A stretch of 64,000 nt of DNA from Candidatus Brocadia sp. (GTDB lineage Bacteria > Planctomycetota > Brocadiia > Brocadiales > Brocadiaceae): contig SOEU01000016.1 in the NCBI GenBank assembly GCA_021646415.1, positions 21,771 to 85,770 on the forward strand, in the 5' to 3' direction. The notes beneath the pieces are model-generated. The model saw nothing but the letters and a program-made list of their open reading frames with translations, was not told the origin of the DNA and did not search any database. Positions 1-8,396 of this stretch are shown in pieces. Position 1 is the stretch's first letter. Each line of letters starts with the position of its first letter. The position numbers were made by a program, and so were the translations under genes.

Positions 1-651
1 GATGAGAGGTTTTTTTGCATTTTTAATACTCGATGCTGCTTTTTCAATTTTAAGTTTATCTCCGGCCAGCCTTATGGGTCTCATTTCGGTTGTAACAGAT
101 GAAGATGGCGGTGAGAATACGGTAGTATCAAAAGAGATTGTTTTCTCTAATAATCCGAAAGGTATGTCAATATGTACCGGACCTCTTTTATGCCTGGTAC
201 TTTCAAGTTTTCCCTTCTTTATAGTGTCTGGAATGCTCAAAAGTGTATTGATCCGTTTCCTCCAAATGGTAATCTCATGATACACTGTATTTTGGTCAAA
301 TCTGTATCTGTTGAACCCTTTATTGTAATCAACTTCATCATCATTGCAAATTGACAAAGAAAGCAAAGGGGTCTTATCAGCCCAGGAATTTGCAACTCCG
401 TAAATCTGCGATAATGATCTGCCATTGTCATCAGTTAATACAACGGCAAACTTCCCGGAACGCCTAATGTAACCATCTGCCATTAAGGCCGCTGCCCCTT
501 CAGTTCTCGCAATAATTACGTTTATACTCGCCTTCTTTTCTAAACACGCTCTGAGAGGGCCAAGTCTGTCTGAAGATGTAGTAAAAACATAATTGATTCC
601 ATTGGCAGCAAGACTTCTCGCGATGAGTTCGTTACCTGAAAGATCTTCCAC
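1..651 (-). CDS. TPP-dependent enzyme of the acetolactate synthase/decarboxylase family, N-terminal part (runs off the window)
   Basis: An open frame without stops runs from a GTG at 651 to the window edge (217 codons). GGGAG lies about seven bases upstream of the GTG. The protein reads as the N-terminal pyrimidine-binding domain of ThDP enzymes: residues 1-30 give the opening helix and strand (ELIARSLAANGINYVF). ARTEGAAALMADGYIR carries the glutamate that activates the cofactor in this family. GPVHIDIPFG closes the domain, and KNAKKPLI opens the central domain. The C-terminal domain, with the Mg/ThDP motif, lies outside. Substrate cannot be told from this half: acetolactate synthase, a phosphonopyruvate-type decarboxylase or an oxalyl-CoA-type enzyme are all possible. 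It starts 43 bases after the haem peroxidase gene stops, so it may be the last gene of the riboswitch-headed run. Confidence 0.85.
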   Translation of the reverse strand, partial: MEDLSGNELIARSLAANGINYVFTTSSDRLGPLRACLEKKASINVIIARTEGAAALMADGYIRRSGKFAVVLTDDNGRSLSQIYGVANSWADKTPLLSLSICNDDEVDYNKGFNRYRFDQNTVYHEITIWRKRINTLLSIPDTIKKGKLESTRHKRGPVHIDIPFGLLEKTISFDTTVFSPPSSSVTTEMRPIRLAGDKLKIEKAASSIKNAKKPLI

Positions 652-693
652 GTTTAAATCTCCCAATAGTTTAAATTACCTGTTTATTTCATA

Positions 694-3117
694 CTAATCC
701 TTTAAAAAGTCTCCTCTTATCTGATATTCCAGGGCAAAATCAGATCTTTCCCGATCCCATAAATCGAAGGGATTTTTAACATTACGTAATGCTGGCCGAA
801 GTTTTGGAAACTGCCGTCTGATGACATCCACCATATTAGTGGTATTCACATAATCGAATCCCCACCGGGTATAAAATTCTGGCCGATAATGTTCGGTAAA
901 AAAACGATCGCTAAACAACCTTCGGGAAGCGTTTAAAATAAAAACCTGAAACTGAGTTTCACTGATCACGAAGCCATGCGGCCGTGAGAACTCGGCGAGG
1001 AGACCAACCAGAAGATCTACTTTTTCAATGTCGCTGTCATAAACCTTGCGCATTTCTTCCACCAGCCGTTGCTGACGTTTCAGTTCTGCTTGTTTTGCCT
1101 GAAGTTCGTCAGCGGTAAGACTGGGATCTTTACGGAAATCACGCGATCTCTTGTTTTCAATTTCCCACACAAGCTCTTTGTCGATAAAATCGGTAAAATC
1201 CTTCAAAGGTTTCAGTTGCAGTTGCCGGCGAAATTCATTGAAGCGCGGGACCCCACGCTCTCTATCCCGAATAATGTCCATTGCAGCAAGGTCAATTTTA
1301 CCTCCGGGTGCCTGGGGTACTGTAAGTTCAGTCATAAAACGGGGAAAATTTTCGAGGGTGAGTTGCCCACAGCCGGTAAGGCCAAAAGACAATGCGATGC
1401 TATCGATCCCGATTCCCCGTATAAAATGTTTCGAACCCTCCCTGACGGTATCGACGATGGCGATTTGGTCCTGAACGGTTTTTATACCAGGCACCTTACT
1501 TTCTAACTCTCTGCCGCTAAATTGTCGCACTTCACCTTGGGAAAGTACGTCAGCATCATAAATTGCTAAATAATCTGGTATAGTGGGATGGAGCCGATAG
1601 ACAGAAGTAAATTCCTCCGTTAAGGTGAATGGGACACCAAAATGTTCAGCTCTGGGCATCCCCATGATTCCAGTGCCCGTAACCGCAAGGCTGACCAACT
1701 CATCTTTGCGAAGATTTTGTAATGTAGCGGTGAAGTTGTTGATAGCTTTCTTAGAGCCTTCCATGGCTATGCGCATGATTTCCTCTTTAAATAAGGAATC
1801 CCCTTGAGTGCTACGCAACAAGCCTTGCCAATTGGTATGCATAGCCATGTCCCCCAGCCGATTATAAAGAAGTTGTGGTGTCCATTCAATGGTATGAATT
1901 TTGGCCAGTAATGCGGAGACGATTAGTCTGGCGGTATCATAGAGTTCCTCATCACTCCATGCTGCAGCCCCACTCGGGGGGGCAGCGTTTTGCCTCAATT
2001 GATCAACGATATAGTTGTGCTCTTTAGAAAACATAGTGTGCATCAAACTAAGGCCTATCCACCAGTTATCTGCAAAAGCTGATATTTCCTGGTCAAGGAA
2101 GCCTTTGGGGGGATGGAGTCCAACTTCACTGTAAGTGGGGAGCACACCAGTTTCCGACACTTTTAATTTGGCTTTGTCTTTGGGATCGATCACTCTTTGT
2201 TGCGTTTCCTGGTCCCAACCGTAAAGTTGCGAGGCATCCCACCAGAAGGTCACCGTATTTTTCCATGTTTCCACTGGAATGTTTTTAAAGCCAGCCAAAT
2301 CTTTTTGGTCGTCGTGGGGAGTTCGTGCCACCTCCCAACCACCCTCTTGACCGACTTTCGGTAAGTTTTGCAATTTGCTTTCAGAAACGGAAAAGGTATT
2401 GCTATTATCGTTCCACCCATCACGGGTATGAGAAAACCAATCATGGGTCATAAATTGGATCCAGGCAGAGGCCCAAAGATTAAAAAATGGAGCTGCATGA
2501 TGGTTAAAGGGGTCTTTTCTCACTAAAAGTCGTTCGCTGATAACGCGGGGATTAGGTTCACCCGCTTCCTGCGAAGAAGCCACTTTGCGATGGAAATCAA
2601 TGATAGATATATTAGCGGTCTCAATGGTTACATTCCGCCCGAATCGTTGACCTACGGAGCCCATCAATGGGTTGTCAAAATCGTTACAGCGTCCATCGAG
2701 GGCTCGTGCGCGGTAGACGGGATTTTTCATACTCCTTTCCCCGCAAGATGAACCATCCCGCATCGCCTTCCAGACAACCCGCCGTTCGTCTCCTGTTTGC
2801 TGGCCCCGGTCACCCCATGCGCCATTGGTATCGTGCATATTCTTGGCCACAAGATTTATACGGAACTTTTCTAGCTCACCTAATGCGGCAGCAATACCAA
2901 TAGCTTGTGTTAATTGATGTGCGGCGGTATCATAACGTGTTCCCGTAAACCATTGCCAAAGTACCCAGGGGCGACCCTGATTGCGTTTCACTCTGGGATT
3001 CAACCAGGCTGCGATATCTTCTACCTCAGATTTTGCTTCACTTACTCCGGTCTCTGGTTTTTTGCATCCAACAAAAGCAGACAAAAATATACTTGAGATT
3101 AATACTATGCGGATCAT
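694..3117 (-). CDS. Haem peroxidase of the fatty-acid alpha-dioxygenase/cyclooxygenase-like family, probable lipoprotein
   Basis: 807 residues if started at the ATG at 3117, which GGAG precedes by six bases; a GTG at 3129 overlaps that ribosome site and is less likely. The N-terminus is a short signal sequence ending FVGCKK, a near-lipobox, so export and lipid anchoring are likely. Family marks: FMTHDWFSH near residue 225 (distal His), MFSKEHNYI (the R/K-x-x-E-H-N helix), and SVYRLHPTIPDYL near residue 505. In the last motif Tyr and His align with cyclooxygenase Tyr385 and proximal His388. The C-terminal stretches IEKVDLLVGLLAE, NASRRLFSDRFF and YVNTTNM resemble plant alpha-dioxygenases. The expected reaction is haem-dependent oxygenation of a fatty acyl chain. 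Gene order places it after a GMC oxidoreductase and a phosphoesterase. Substrate is inferred, not shown. Confidence 0.85.
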   Translation of the reverse strand: MIRIVLISSIFLSAFVGCKKPETGVSEAKSEVEDIAAWLNPRVKRNQGRPWVLWQWFTGTRYDTAAHQLTQAIGIAAALGELEKFRINLVAKNMHDTNGAWGDRGQQTGDERRVVWKAMRDGSSCGERSMKNPVYRARALDGRCNDFDNPLMGSVGQRFGRNVTIETANISIIDFHRKVASSQEAGEPNPRVISERLLVRKDPFNHHAAPFFNLWASAWIQFMTHDWFSHTRDGWNDNSNTFSVSESKLQNLPKVGQEGGWEVARTPHDDQKDLAGFKNIPVETWKNTVTFWWDASQLYGWDQETQQRVIDPKDKAKLKVSETGVLPTYSEVGLHPPKGFLDQEISAFADNWWIGLSLMHTMFSKEHNYIVDQLRQNAAPPSGAAAWSDEELYDTARLIVSALLAKIHTIEWTPQLLYNRLGDMAMHTNWQGLLRSTQGDSLFKEEIMRIAMEGSKKAINNFTATLQNLRKDELVSLAVTGTGIMGMPRAEHFGVPFTLTEEFTSVYRLHPTIPDYLAIYDADVLSQGEVRQFSGRELESKVPGIKTVQDQIAIVDTVREGSKHFIRGIGIDSIALSFGLTGCGQLTLENFPRFMTELTVPQAPGGKIDLAAMDIIRDRERGVPRFNEFRRQLQLKPLKDFTDFIDKELVWEIENKRSRDFRKDPSLTADELQAKQAELKRQQRLVEEMRKVYDSDIEKVDLLVGLLAEFSRPHGFVISETQFQVFILNASRRLFSDRFFTEHYRPEFYTRWGFDYVNTTNMVDVIRRQFPKLRPALRNVKNPFDLWDRERSDFALEYQIRGDFLKD

Positions 3118-3271
3118 ATCATTCTCCACTTTGAAAAGATTTGCAATAAAACGAATGTTTTTTTAGGCTGAAGATATTTTCAGATAATCTGCTGTATGTG
3201 GGGGCCTCCTTTCCCTGCTCATTGTCTCTTTTAACACTATCACTCCATGTGCACGAAAGCAGGAGCATCTC

Positions 3272-5638
3272 TCATCCATGAGTTTGTTGACTGGGCAAGA
3301 GATGTTTCACATATGTTTCATATAATTCACCAAAGAAAAAGGACATAAATTTGTTTTTAGTACTGAGTGCTGTCTTGAAATTGGGCGCATTACGAACCCT
3401 AATAGTGGCTAACTGTTCGGTAATATCATGTAAATGTATACGAATAATTCCTTGCCCTAATACAGGGTCTTGAGTGGTATTCCCTTTGTAAATCGTAGCG
3501 AAAAGGGTTGTATAATCTTTCCATATTTCCCAGGTATCAAAATCAGGGTCATCCCGAATCTCTTTATAGCCGTCTAGCAAGTAAGGTTGGCCATCGTCAT
3601 CGAGGAATTGTAATGAAAAGAGCATACGTTTTGTATGTATTTGCGGGTCTTTGATGAACAAGTTAAACCGCCCTTGTTCAACCATTTGCTTCATGCTTCT
3701 TATCTTTATATGGCCTTCTGCACGAGCATCATGTGCGTGTTCAATCACAAATTTATCGACACTGTCTATGTACACTGTTAGTTTAAAGCCGATATTGTTC
3801 CCTTCCTGTTTTCCACGAGTTTCAGCTTTACAGTAATCTTCAGGTGTTTTTGCATTTGTCACACTCTCCGTAAAATAGCCATTCATCTCTGTGGTAAATT
3901 CAATTCCTACAAGAGGTGAAATAACCGACGGAGGGGGGAGACCGCCTTCCCTTGGTTTCTTATTTATGATGGTATCCTGAACGATCAGGTCAGCGATTCG
4001 TTCAGATAAAGCGGAGATAGTAAAAAACGGATTCACTCCTAACGAGGTTGGAATTATTGAACCATCAGCAACAAACAGTCCATTATGAACTGAGCCTAAT
4101 GTATCTTGTGCCGGATCAAAGACCCTCCCGCGATGATCAACAACGCCTATATCAGCACTTTTGCCCATAGCACAACCCCCCAGCGGATGAACCGTAATTA
4201 TATTCCTGCCAAAGAACGGCGTCCACCTGGGATTCCTGATGTAAGTCCCTCCCAGTGCTTTCGTTAGTTGTTTCATTTCATCATCAATCTTTTGAAAAAT
4301 TGGTTTGGACGGTGCTGCTGCCCAGTGAATGCGTATCTTCCCTTCAGGGTCAACAGCAATAACGCCATCTGCGCTGTCGTGCCCTATTCCCAGATATAAC
4401 ATGGAATGGTTCAGGGCACCTTTTGCATCATAATGTGCAATATCTCTCACCACCCGTGCGGCTTCTGAAGCCTCATCAATGACACTGAAATCGGTGTCAT
4501 GGCCGACAGCCGCACTGATCTTTGGCATAGCGTACCGGGTAAAGTCTACGAATGCCCGAGGAAAATCACCCTCTTCTATGATGTAACGGTCTTTCAGATC
4601 CAGTTCTTTCCTGCGATAATCGATAACAGAGAGGATCAAAGGACCGACTTGAATCTTCGAACGTTTGTCTCGAATATTGCCAAAACCGAGCACATCGGTT
4701 TTCTGGTCATTATTATAACCAACCCCAAATGAGTCTGCATTTCCGGAAAAATAATGCCCAAGCTTATCAGAAACGGCAAGACCACGATCGCGGGAATTCA
4801 ACAGTATATGCGTAGATCCCAAGGCACCGGCAGCTATAATGACGACATTTGCATGAATAAACCTGGATTTTTTGTCCTCCGAATGGGAGGTACAATGCAC
4901 AAAATAACCACCACCATCGGCTTTACTAATGTAGTTGACTTCCATTTCCGTTATAATGAATGCGCCCTGACTTTTCGCAAAAGGAAGATAATTCATGTAT
5001 AATGTATTCTTAGCCAGGACGTTACAGCCGGTCATGCAGTCGCCACATAAAATGCAAGGTCTTTGATGTACACCAACATGATTGGGTTCATCATTATATT
5101 TTTCAAAATTAACTGCCAGATTCAGTTTATAGTATTTACCGGGACGGTCTTTGGCTGATTTTTCATGCGCTTTTATTTTCCCCACAGATGGACGGTTGTC
5201 CGGATAGACAGCGCCCTGTAACATGTCATTTACTTTTTCAAAATATTTATTGAGTTTGCCATTATCCTGGTCTTCACGAATCTCGTCAGGCCATCTGGTG
5301 TTGTTAAAAACGTCGTCTTCCGGTTTAAAGATGACGTTCGCATTAATTAAAGATGTCCCACCAAGACCACAGCCCACAAAAACATCAACGTCCTCAGTTA
5401 CACGATAGTCATATAATCCTAATGGATTGCTATCTGAACGAAACTGTGCAGTTACTTCATCGATTTCATCAGGAAACTCGCCCGGTATCCACTCTTTACC
5501 TCTTTCGAGAAGACAGACCTCATATCCTGCTGCTGCCAATCTTGCCGCAGTTATTGAGCCACCATAACCTGAACCAATGACTATAATTCCATAACGATCT
5601 TTCAGTTCTGTTATTGAATTAGATAACTTTGTGCTCAT
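3272..5638 (-). CDS. GMC-family FAD oxidoreductase, cholesterol-oxidase-like, with C-terminal extension
   Basis: 788 residues, ATG preceded by GGGAGG. VIGSGYGGS near residue 20 is the dinucleotide-binding loop and LLERGKEW the end of the second strand. HPLGGCAMG near residue 488 supplies the catalytic His of the GMC family, and GVNPFFTISAL near 530 the paired Asn. Around residues 193-203 is C-x2-C-x2-C-x3-C (CILCGDCMTGC), seen in bacterial cholesterol-oxidase-like members; whether it binds a metal or Fe-S cluster is not known to me. The last 200 residues or so are an extension outside the FAD core that I cannot name. No signal peptide is visible. It lies between the phosphoesterase and the alpha-dioxygenase-like gene, suggesting oxidation of an alcohol in lipid or sterol/hopanoid metabolism. 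Confidence 0.88.
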   Translation of the reverse strand: MSTKLSNSITELKDRYGIIVIGSGYGGSITAARLAAAGYEVCLLERGKEWIPGEFPDEIDEVTAQFRSDSNPLGLYDYRVTEDVDVFVGCGLGGTSLINANVIFKPEDDVFNNTRWPDEIREDQDNGKLNKYFEKVNDMLQGAVYPDNRPSVGKIKAHEKSAKDRPGKYYKLNLAVNFEKYNDEPNHVGVHQRPCILCGDCMTGCNVLAKNTLYMNYLPFAKSQGAFIITEMEVNYISKADGGGYFVHCTSHSEDKKSRFIHANVVIIAAGALGSTHILLNSRDRGLAVSDKLGHYFSGNADSFGVGYNNDQKTDVLGFGNIRDKRSKIQVGPLILSVIDYRRKELDLKDRYIIEEGDFPRAFVDFTRYAMPKISAAVGHDTDFSVIDEASEAARVVRDIAHYDAKGALNHSMLYLGIGHDSADGVIAVDPEGKIRIHWAAAPSKPIFQKIDDEMKQLTKALGGTYIRNPRWTPFFGRNIITVHPLGGCAMGKSADIGVVDHRGRVFDPAQDTLGSVHNGLFVADGSIIPTSLGVNPFFTISALSERIADLIVQDTIINKKPREGGLPPPSVISPLVGIEFTTEMNGYFTESVTNAKTPEDYCKAETRGKQEGNNIGFKLTVYIDSVDKFVIEHAHDARAEGHIKIRSMKQMVEQGRFNLFIKDPQIHTKRMLFSLQFLDDDGQPYLLDGYKEIRDDPDFDTWEIWKDYTTLFATIYKGNTTQDPVLGQGIIRIHLHDITEQLATIRVRNAPNFKTALSTKNKFMSFFFGELYETYVKHLLPSQQTHG

Positions 5639-5719
5639 TGCGTTCCTCCCGGTATAAAAGATGAATACTTATTATCACTAATTAGTAAATGATAGAATAC
5701 TATGATAGATTACATAATG

Positions 5720-5875
5720 TGGCGAAGCCGCAGCCAAAATAACCGCCCCTCTTTCCCCCCTTCGCAAGGAGGGGACTTCGTCGTGAGCTCAGTCGAACGA
5801 TGAAGGAGAGGTAAAAAACTTCCTCAAAACTTGTCCTCATGAAAATGGGGAAAGAAGTTTTTATACAGTAATACT
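5720..5875. repeat. Long dispersed repeat, copy 1 (inverted relative to 19766-19926)
   Basis: About 155 bases between the GMC oxidoreductase and phosphoesterase genes are nearly identical, in reverse complement, to 19766-19926. Shared blocks include GGCGAAGC, the run around GGAGGGGACTTCGTCGTGAG, and CTTGTCCTCATGAAAATGGG. The copies differ by a few substitutions and small indels. No open frame is shared. It separates the two genes of the run by about 250 bases, so it was probably inserted. Confidence 0.85.
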
Positions 5876-5894
5876 TTAGAGCAGCTACGCAGCG

Positions 5895-8021
5895 CTAGGG
5901 GATATTTGCATGTGAGAATTCAGTAATCTGCCCCTCCTTGTTTATGACTACCCGTCTGTAATATGGCGGTTGATTGCCTAGCCTTCGTATTCCACAGGAT
6001 GCAGTTTGGACGATTACAGGACTCTGCCCCCACCATGCATACGGCTTGTCATGGTTAAAATTTTCGCTGTACCTGTCGTGATATATCCTGATCTCATGAT
6101 TTTTATCTTTCTCTATCCTAAATTCAATATTCCGGTGGGCGTGTCCTGAAAAAACAATGTCTATTAACTTAAACTTACGATCCGCGTCCTGTTTTACCAG
6201 ATCTCCCTCTCTGTATCCCATGCAGAGATAAAAGAACTCGCTCAGATAATAATTAATCGTTCCGTATGTCAGATTACATTCCTCTTCAGGAACCCACCTT
6301 GGTCCTGCCTTTCTTTCAACTTCCCGCAGGGTATCCATATCAACATGCTCGGGTGAGTTGATGGGAGGGGCGTGGAAAAAGATGAAATTTCTACCATGAG
6401 CATCTGGCTTCTTACTCACAGCTTTCATGACTTTCTCTAACCATACTATTTGGCTCCAATTATAATAAACCTGTTCTGGATCAAACGCCTTTGAATCGGG
6501 AGATCCTCCCAGGATATTATCCTTTACACCTATTTTCTTGAGGTATTTAATCTCTTTCTTATCCAAAATTTGCCCAATGAAAATATCAGATCCTGTATCC
6601 ATAATTATAAAGCAATGGTTTCCATAGTAAAAGGCATAGTCAAGGTATGGGTTTATATATCTGAAATAATAATGAAGTGCGCAAGCTTCAGCATGGAGGG
6701 GATTGTCTATAATGAAGTCAGCTATTTTACGCGTCTGATATCTTATAAATTTATTAATCCCCCATGTTGCTATTCCTGCAATTCCGGCAATTATAAAATG
6801 AGAAACGTAATTTGCTATTGGATTTACCTTTTCTCCTATACCTATCAATCCTAAAAGCGGCAAAATATGCATGAGCCAGGTTCCTATAATACTGCCAAGA
6901 AACTTTTCCAACTGTATTTTCCATTTATCGGTTTTTTTCAGGGCGTCAAGGTTAAGTCTATTTAAGGCACCGCTCGTTATCTCTTCCGCCAATTTTGCCC
7001 TCTTATCCTCTGGGTATTCTGAAGAATCAAAGGATTTGTATCTATAGTGTTTAAGCTCATCTTCCATTAAGCCGAAAGTGTCTCGGTTGTACTTTGAAAT
7101 GTTTGGATCGTAAGGGCGAAGACGCCAATCATGATTCCCGGTTGATGTAAAAACCGCTATTTTTATACCGGGATTATTCCGTTCCTTTTCCTTTCCTGCA
7201 CCAGTAATTATATTAACGAAGGTTTTCCAATTGTTTTCATCTAAATTTATTTCGTCTTCCCAACCATGAAAGGCAAAATCTACTAAATCTCCTGTAATTA
7301 CAACAAAGTCAAGTTCACCCTCCTCAGCCATACTGTTTGCTTTCTGGATAAACTTTCTCAGGTTATGGTTGAAGTTAATGTATCTCTTTGCGATGTCGTC
7401 TCCACTTCTCTTCTCATACTTTACTTTCAAGACTTCATCGAGGATCTCGTCATTCCGCGTGGCAACATGAAGATCGGTGACCTGAATGAATTTGCAGCCA
7501 TCACCAAAGCTTTTAACAAATTGTACAGAATGGTAGTTAACCCTCTCCCACTTTTCTGATTGGTCTCTGTATACCAAATCGTAAAGACACGGAGGGCATT
7601 TTCCTCCCTTTTGAGATAAAAGAAGAGTTTCATAATCTTCTGTACTTTTACAATCGATACTGACCGCGATTTTCCAATACCGGGTATTCTCACCCATTAC
7701 ATTGTAATGGAACTCACTAGGAATAATCTCTCTCGTATCGTCTACACTATTGAAATCCGATAGTTGATACCAATGAATAATCTCCTCAGGTTCATCGCTA
7801 ATAGATAGTGGAATATCTTTTTTATCTTCATTTCCTTTATGAGAAGGCCGTAAATATAAAGTTCCCGTGAAATCATCCTTTATGGGAACCTTGTTTCCCC
7901 TGTATTGTCCGGCTATTATTAACGAAAACACCTTCTCTTGCTTAAACTCCTCAGTAGAAATAATCTGCGGGCAACCGAGGTTAGGACTTATTATCAATGG
8001 AAAATCATCTCTTTTTGTCAA
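5895..8021 (-). CDS. Calcineurin-like metallophosphoesterase with a central membrane-spanning insert
   Basis: 708 residues from a TTG at 8021, with AAAGGAAAAGAG ending six bases upstream; no ATG fits as well. The metal-binding signature is complete: QVTDLHV (D-x-H, near residue 178), TGDLVD (near 245), STGNHDWR (near 297), FFHAPP (near 553) and FSGHAHR (G-H-x-H, near 627). So a dinuclear-metal phosphoesterase core is present. Between the GNHD and HAP motifs, residues of about 375-435 are strongly hydrophobic (LMHILPLLGLIGIGE, FIIAGIAGIATWGI) and probably anchor it in a membrane. The first 165 residues form a separate domain I do not recognise. It is the first gene after the c-di-GMP riboswitch and terminator. 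Substrate is unknown; a phospholipid or phospho-head-group would suit the neighbours. Confidence 0.88.
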   Translation of the reverse strand: MTKRDDFPLIISPNLGCPQIISTEEFKQEKVFSLIIAGQYRGNKVPIKDDFTGTLYLRPSHKGNEDKKDIPLSISDEPEEIIHWYQLSDFNSVDDTREIIPSEFHYNVMGENTRYWKIAVSIDCKSTEDYETLLLSQKGGKCPPCLYDLVYRDQSEKWERVNYHSVQFVKSFGDGCKFIQVTDLHVATRNDEILDEVLKVKYEKRSGDDIAKRYINFNHNLRKFIQKANSMAEEGELDFVVITGDLVDFAFHGWEDEINLDENNWKTFVNIITGAGKEKERNNPGIKIAVFTSTGNHDWRLRPYDPNISKYNRDTFGLMEDELKHYRYKSFDSSEYPEDKRAKLAEEITSGALNRLNLDALKKTDKWKIQLEKFLGSIIGTWLMHILPLLGLIGIGEKVNPIANYVSHFIIAGIAGIATWGINKFIRYQTRKIADFIIDNPLHAEACALHYYFRYINPYLDYAFYYGNHCFIIMDTGSDIFIGQILDKKEIKYLKKIGVKDNILGGSPDSKAFDPEQVYYNWSQIVWLEKVMKAVSKKPDAHGRNFIFFHAPPINSPEHVDMDTLREVERKAGPRWVPEEECNLTYGTINYYLSEFFYLCMGYREGDLVKQDADRKFKLIDIVFSGHAHRNIEFRIEKDKNHEIRIYHDRYSENFNHDKPYAWWGQSPVIVQTASCGIRRLGNQPPYYRRVVINKEGQITEFSHANIP

Positions 8022-8146
8022 TTGAATCTCTTTTCCTTTCTTTGGGTAATCATTCTGTATAATTTTAATAAACTGACAGTACTACCGTAGAGATCAAATA
8101 CAGGTTTTTCCATGTTCTTCTACTTTTTCAATCCTGAAAATAAAAA

Positions 8147-8193
8147 AGCCTTACTGCAAAGATATATTTACAACATCTTCGGCAGTAAGGCTG
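8147..8193 (-). terminator. Intrinsic terminator, expression platform of the riboswitch
   Basis: On the minus strand AGCCTTACTGC pairs perfectly with GCAGTAAGGCT and is followed by TTTTTTATTTT. It starts ten bases after the aptamer ends and lies 126 bases before the phosphoesterase start. The loop is about 25 bases, long for a simple terminator, leaving room for an alternative pairing. On the plus strand the U-run is weaker. Confidence 0.8.
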
Positions 8194-8202
8194 TCTTTTT
8201 AT

Positions 8203-8285
8203 GAAAGGTATTTTATGCTACTTCCCTGTATGCTTAAAAGACCCTTTACTTTGCGTCCTCTGATTGCTCAGAGTTTGCCTTTATC
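8203..8285 (-). ncRNA. Cyclic di-GMP-I (GEMM-I) riboswitch
   Basis: Read on the minus strand, AGGCAAAC, a CTCTGA/TCAGAG stem closed by a GCAA tetraloop, then GGACGCAAAG match the conserved core of the GEMM-I aptamer (as in Vibrio cholerae Vc2). A second arm ends in GGGAAGTAGCAT and TACC; AAAGG at the 5' side can pair with CCTTT at the 3' side to form P1. The base before CAAAC is G, the c-di-GMP-selective form rather than the A of cGAMP-selective variants. The A in GACGCAAAG and the C in TACC that contact the ligand are present. It is followed at once by a terminator, then the phosphoesterase gene, so it is placed to control that operon by transcription attenuation. Confidence 0.85.
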
Positions 8286-8347
8286 GTATTGTTTTTGTTT
8301 ATATTCCTTCATGCTGACAAAAATCATAATTGTCAGTCTTCCGCATT

Positions 8348-8375
8348 AAAATATCAAAGTATCGTTGGAAGTCAA
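8348..8375 (-). promoter_or_regulatory. Candidate sigma70-type promoter ahead of the riboswitch
   Basis: On the minus strand TTGACT (8375-8370) and TATTTT (8353-8348) are spaced by 16 bases. Transcription would start near 8341, about 55 bases before the aptamer. It lies just past the stop of trkH, so the phosphoesterase operon can be transcribed apart from trkAH. Assigned by eye only. Confidence 0.45.
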
Positions 8376-8396
8376 GGGAAAAAATAACACAGAATT

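Noticed and set aside
2..280. Plus-strand 92-codon open frame at the left edge
   Set aside because: Antisense to the TPP-enzyme gene, whose minus-strand frame has clear family motifs.
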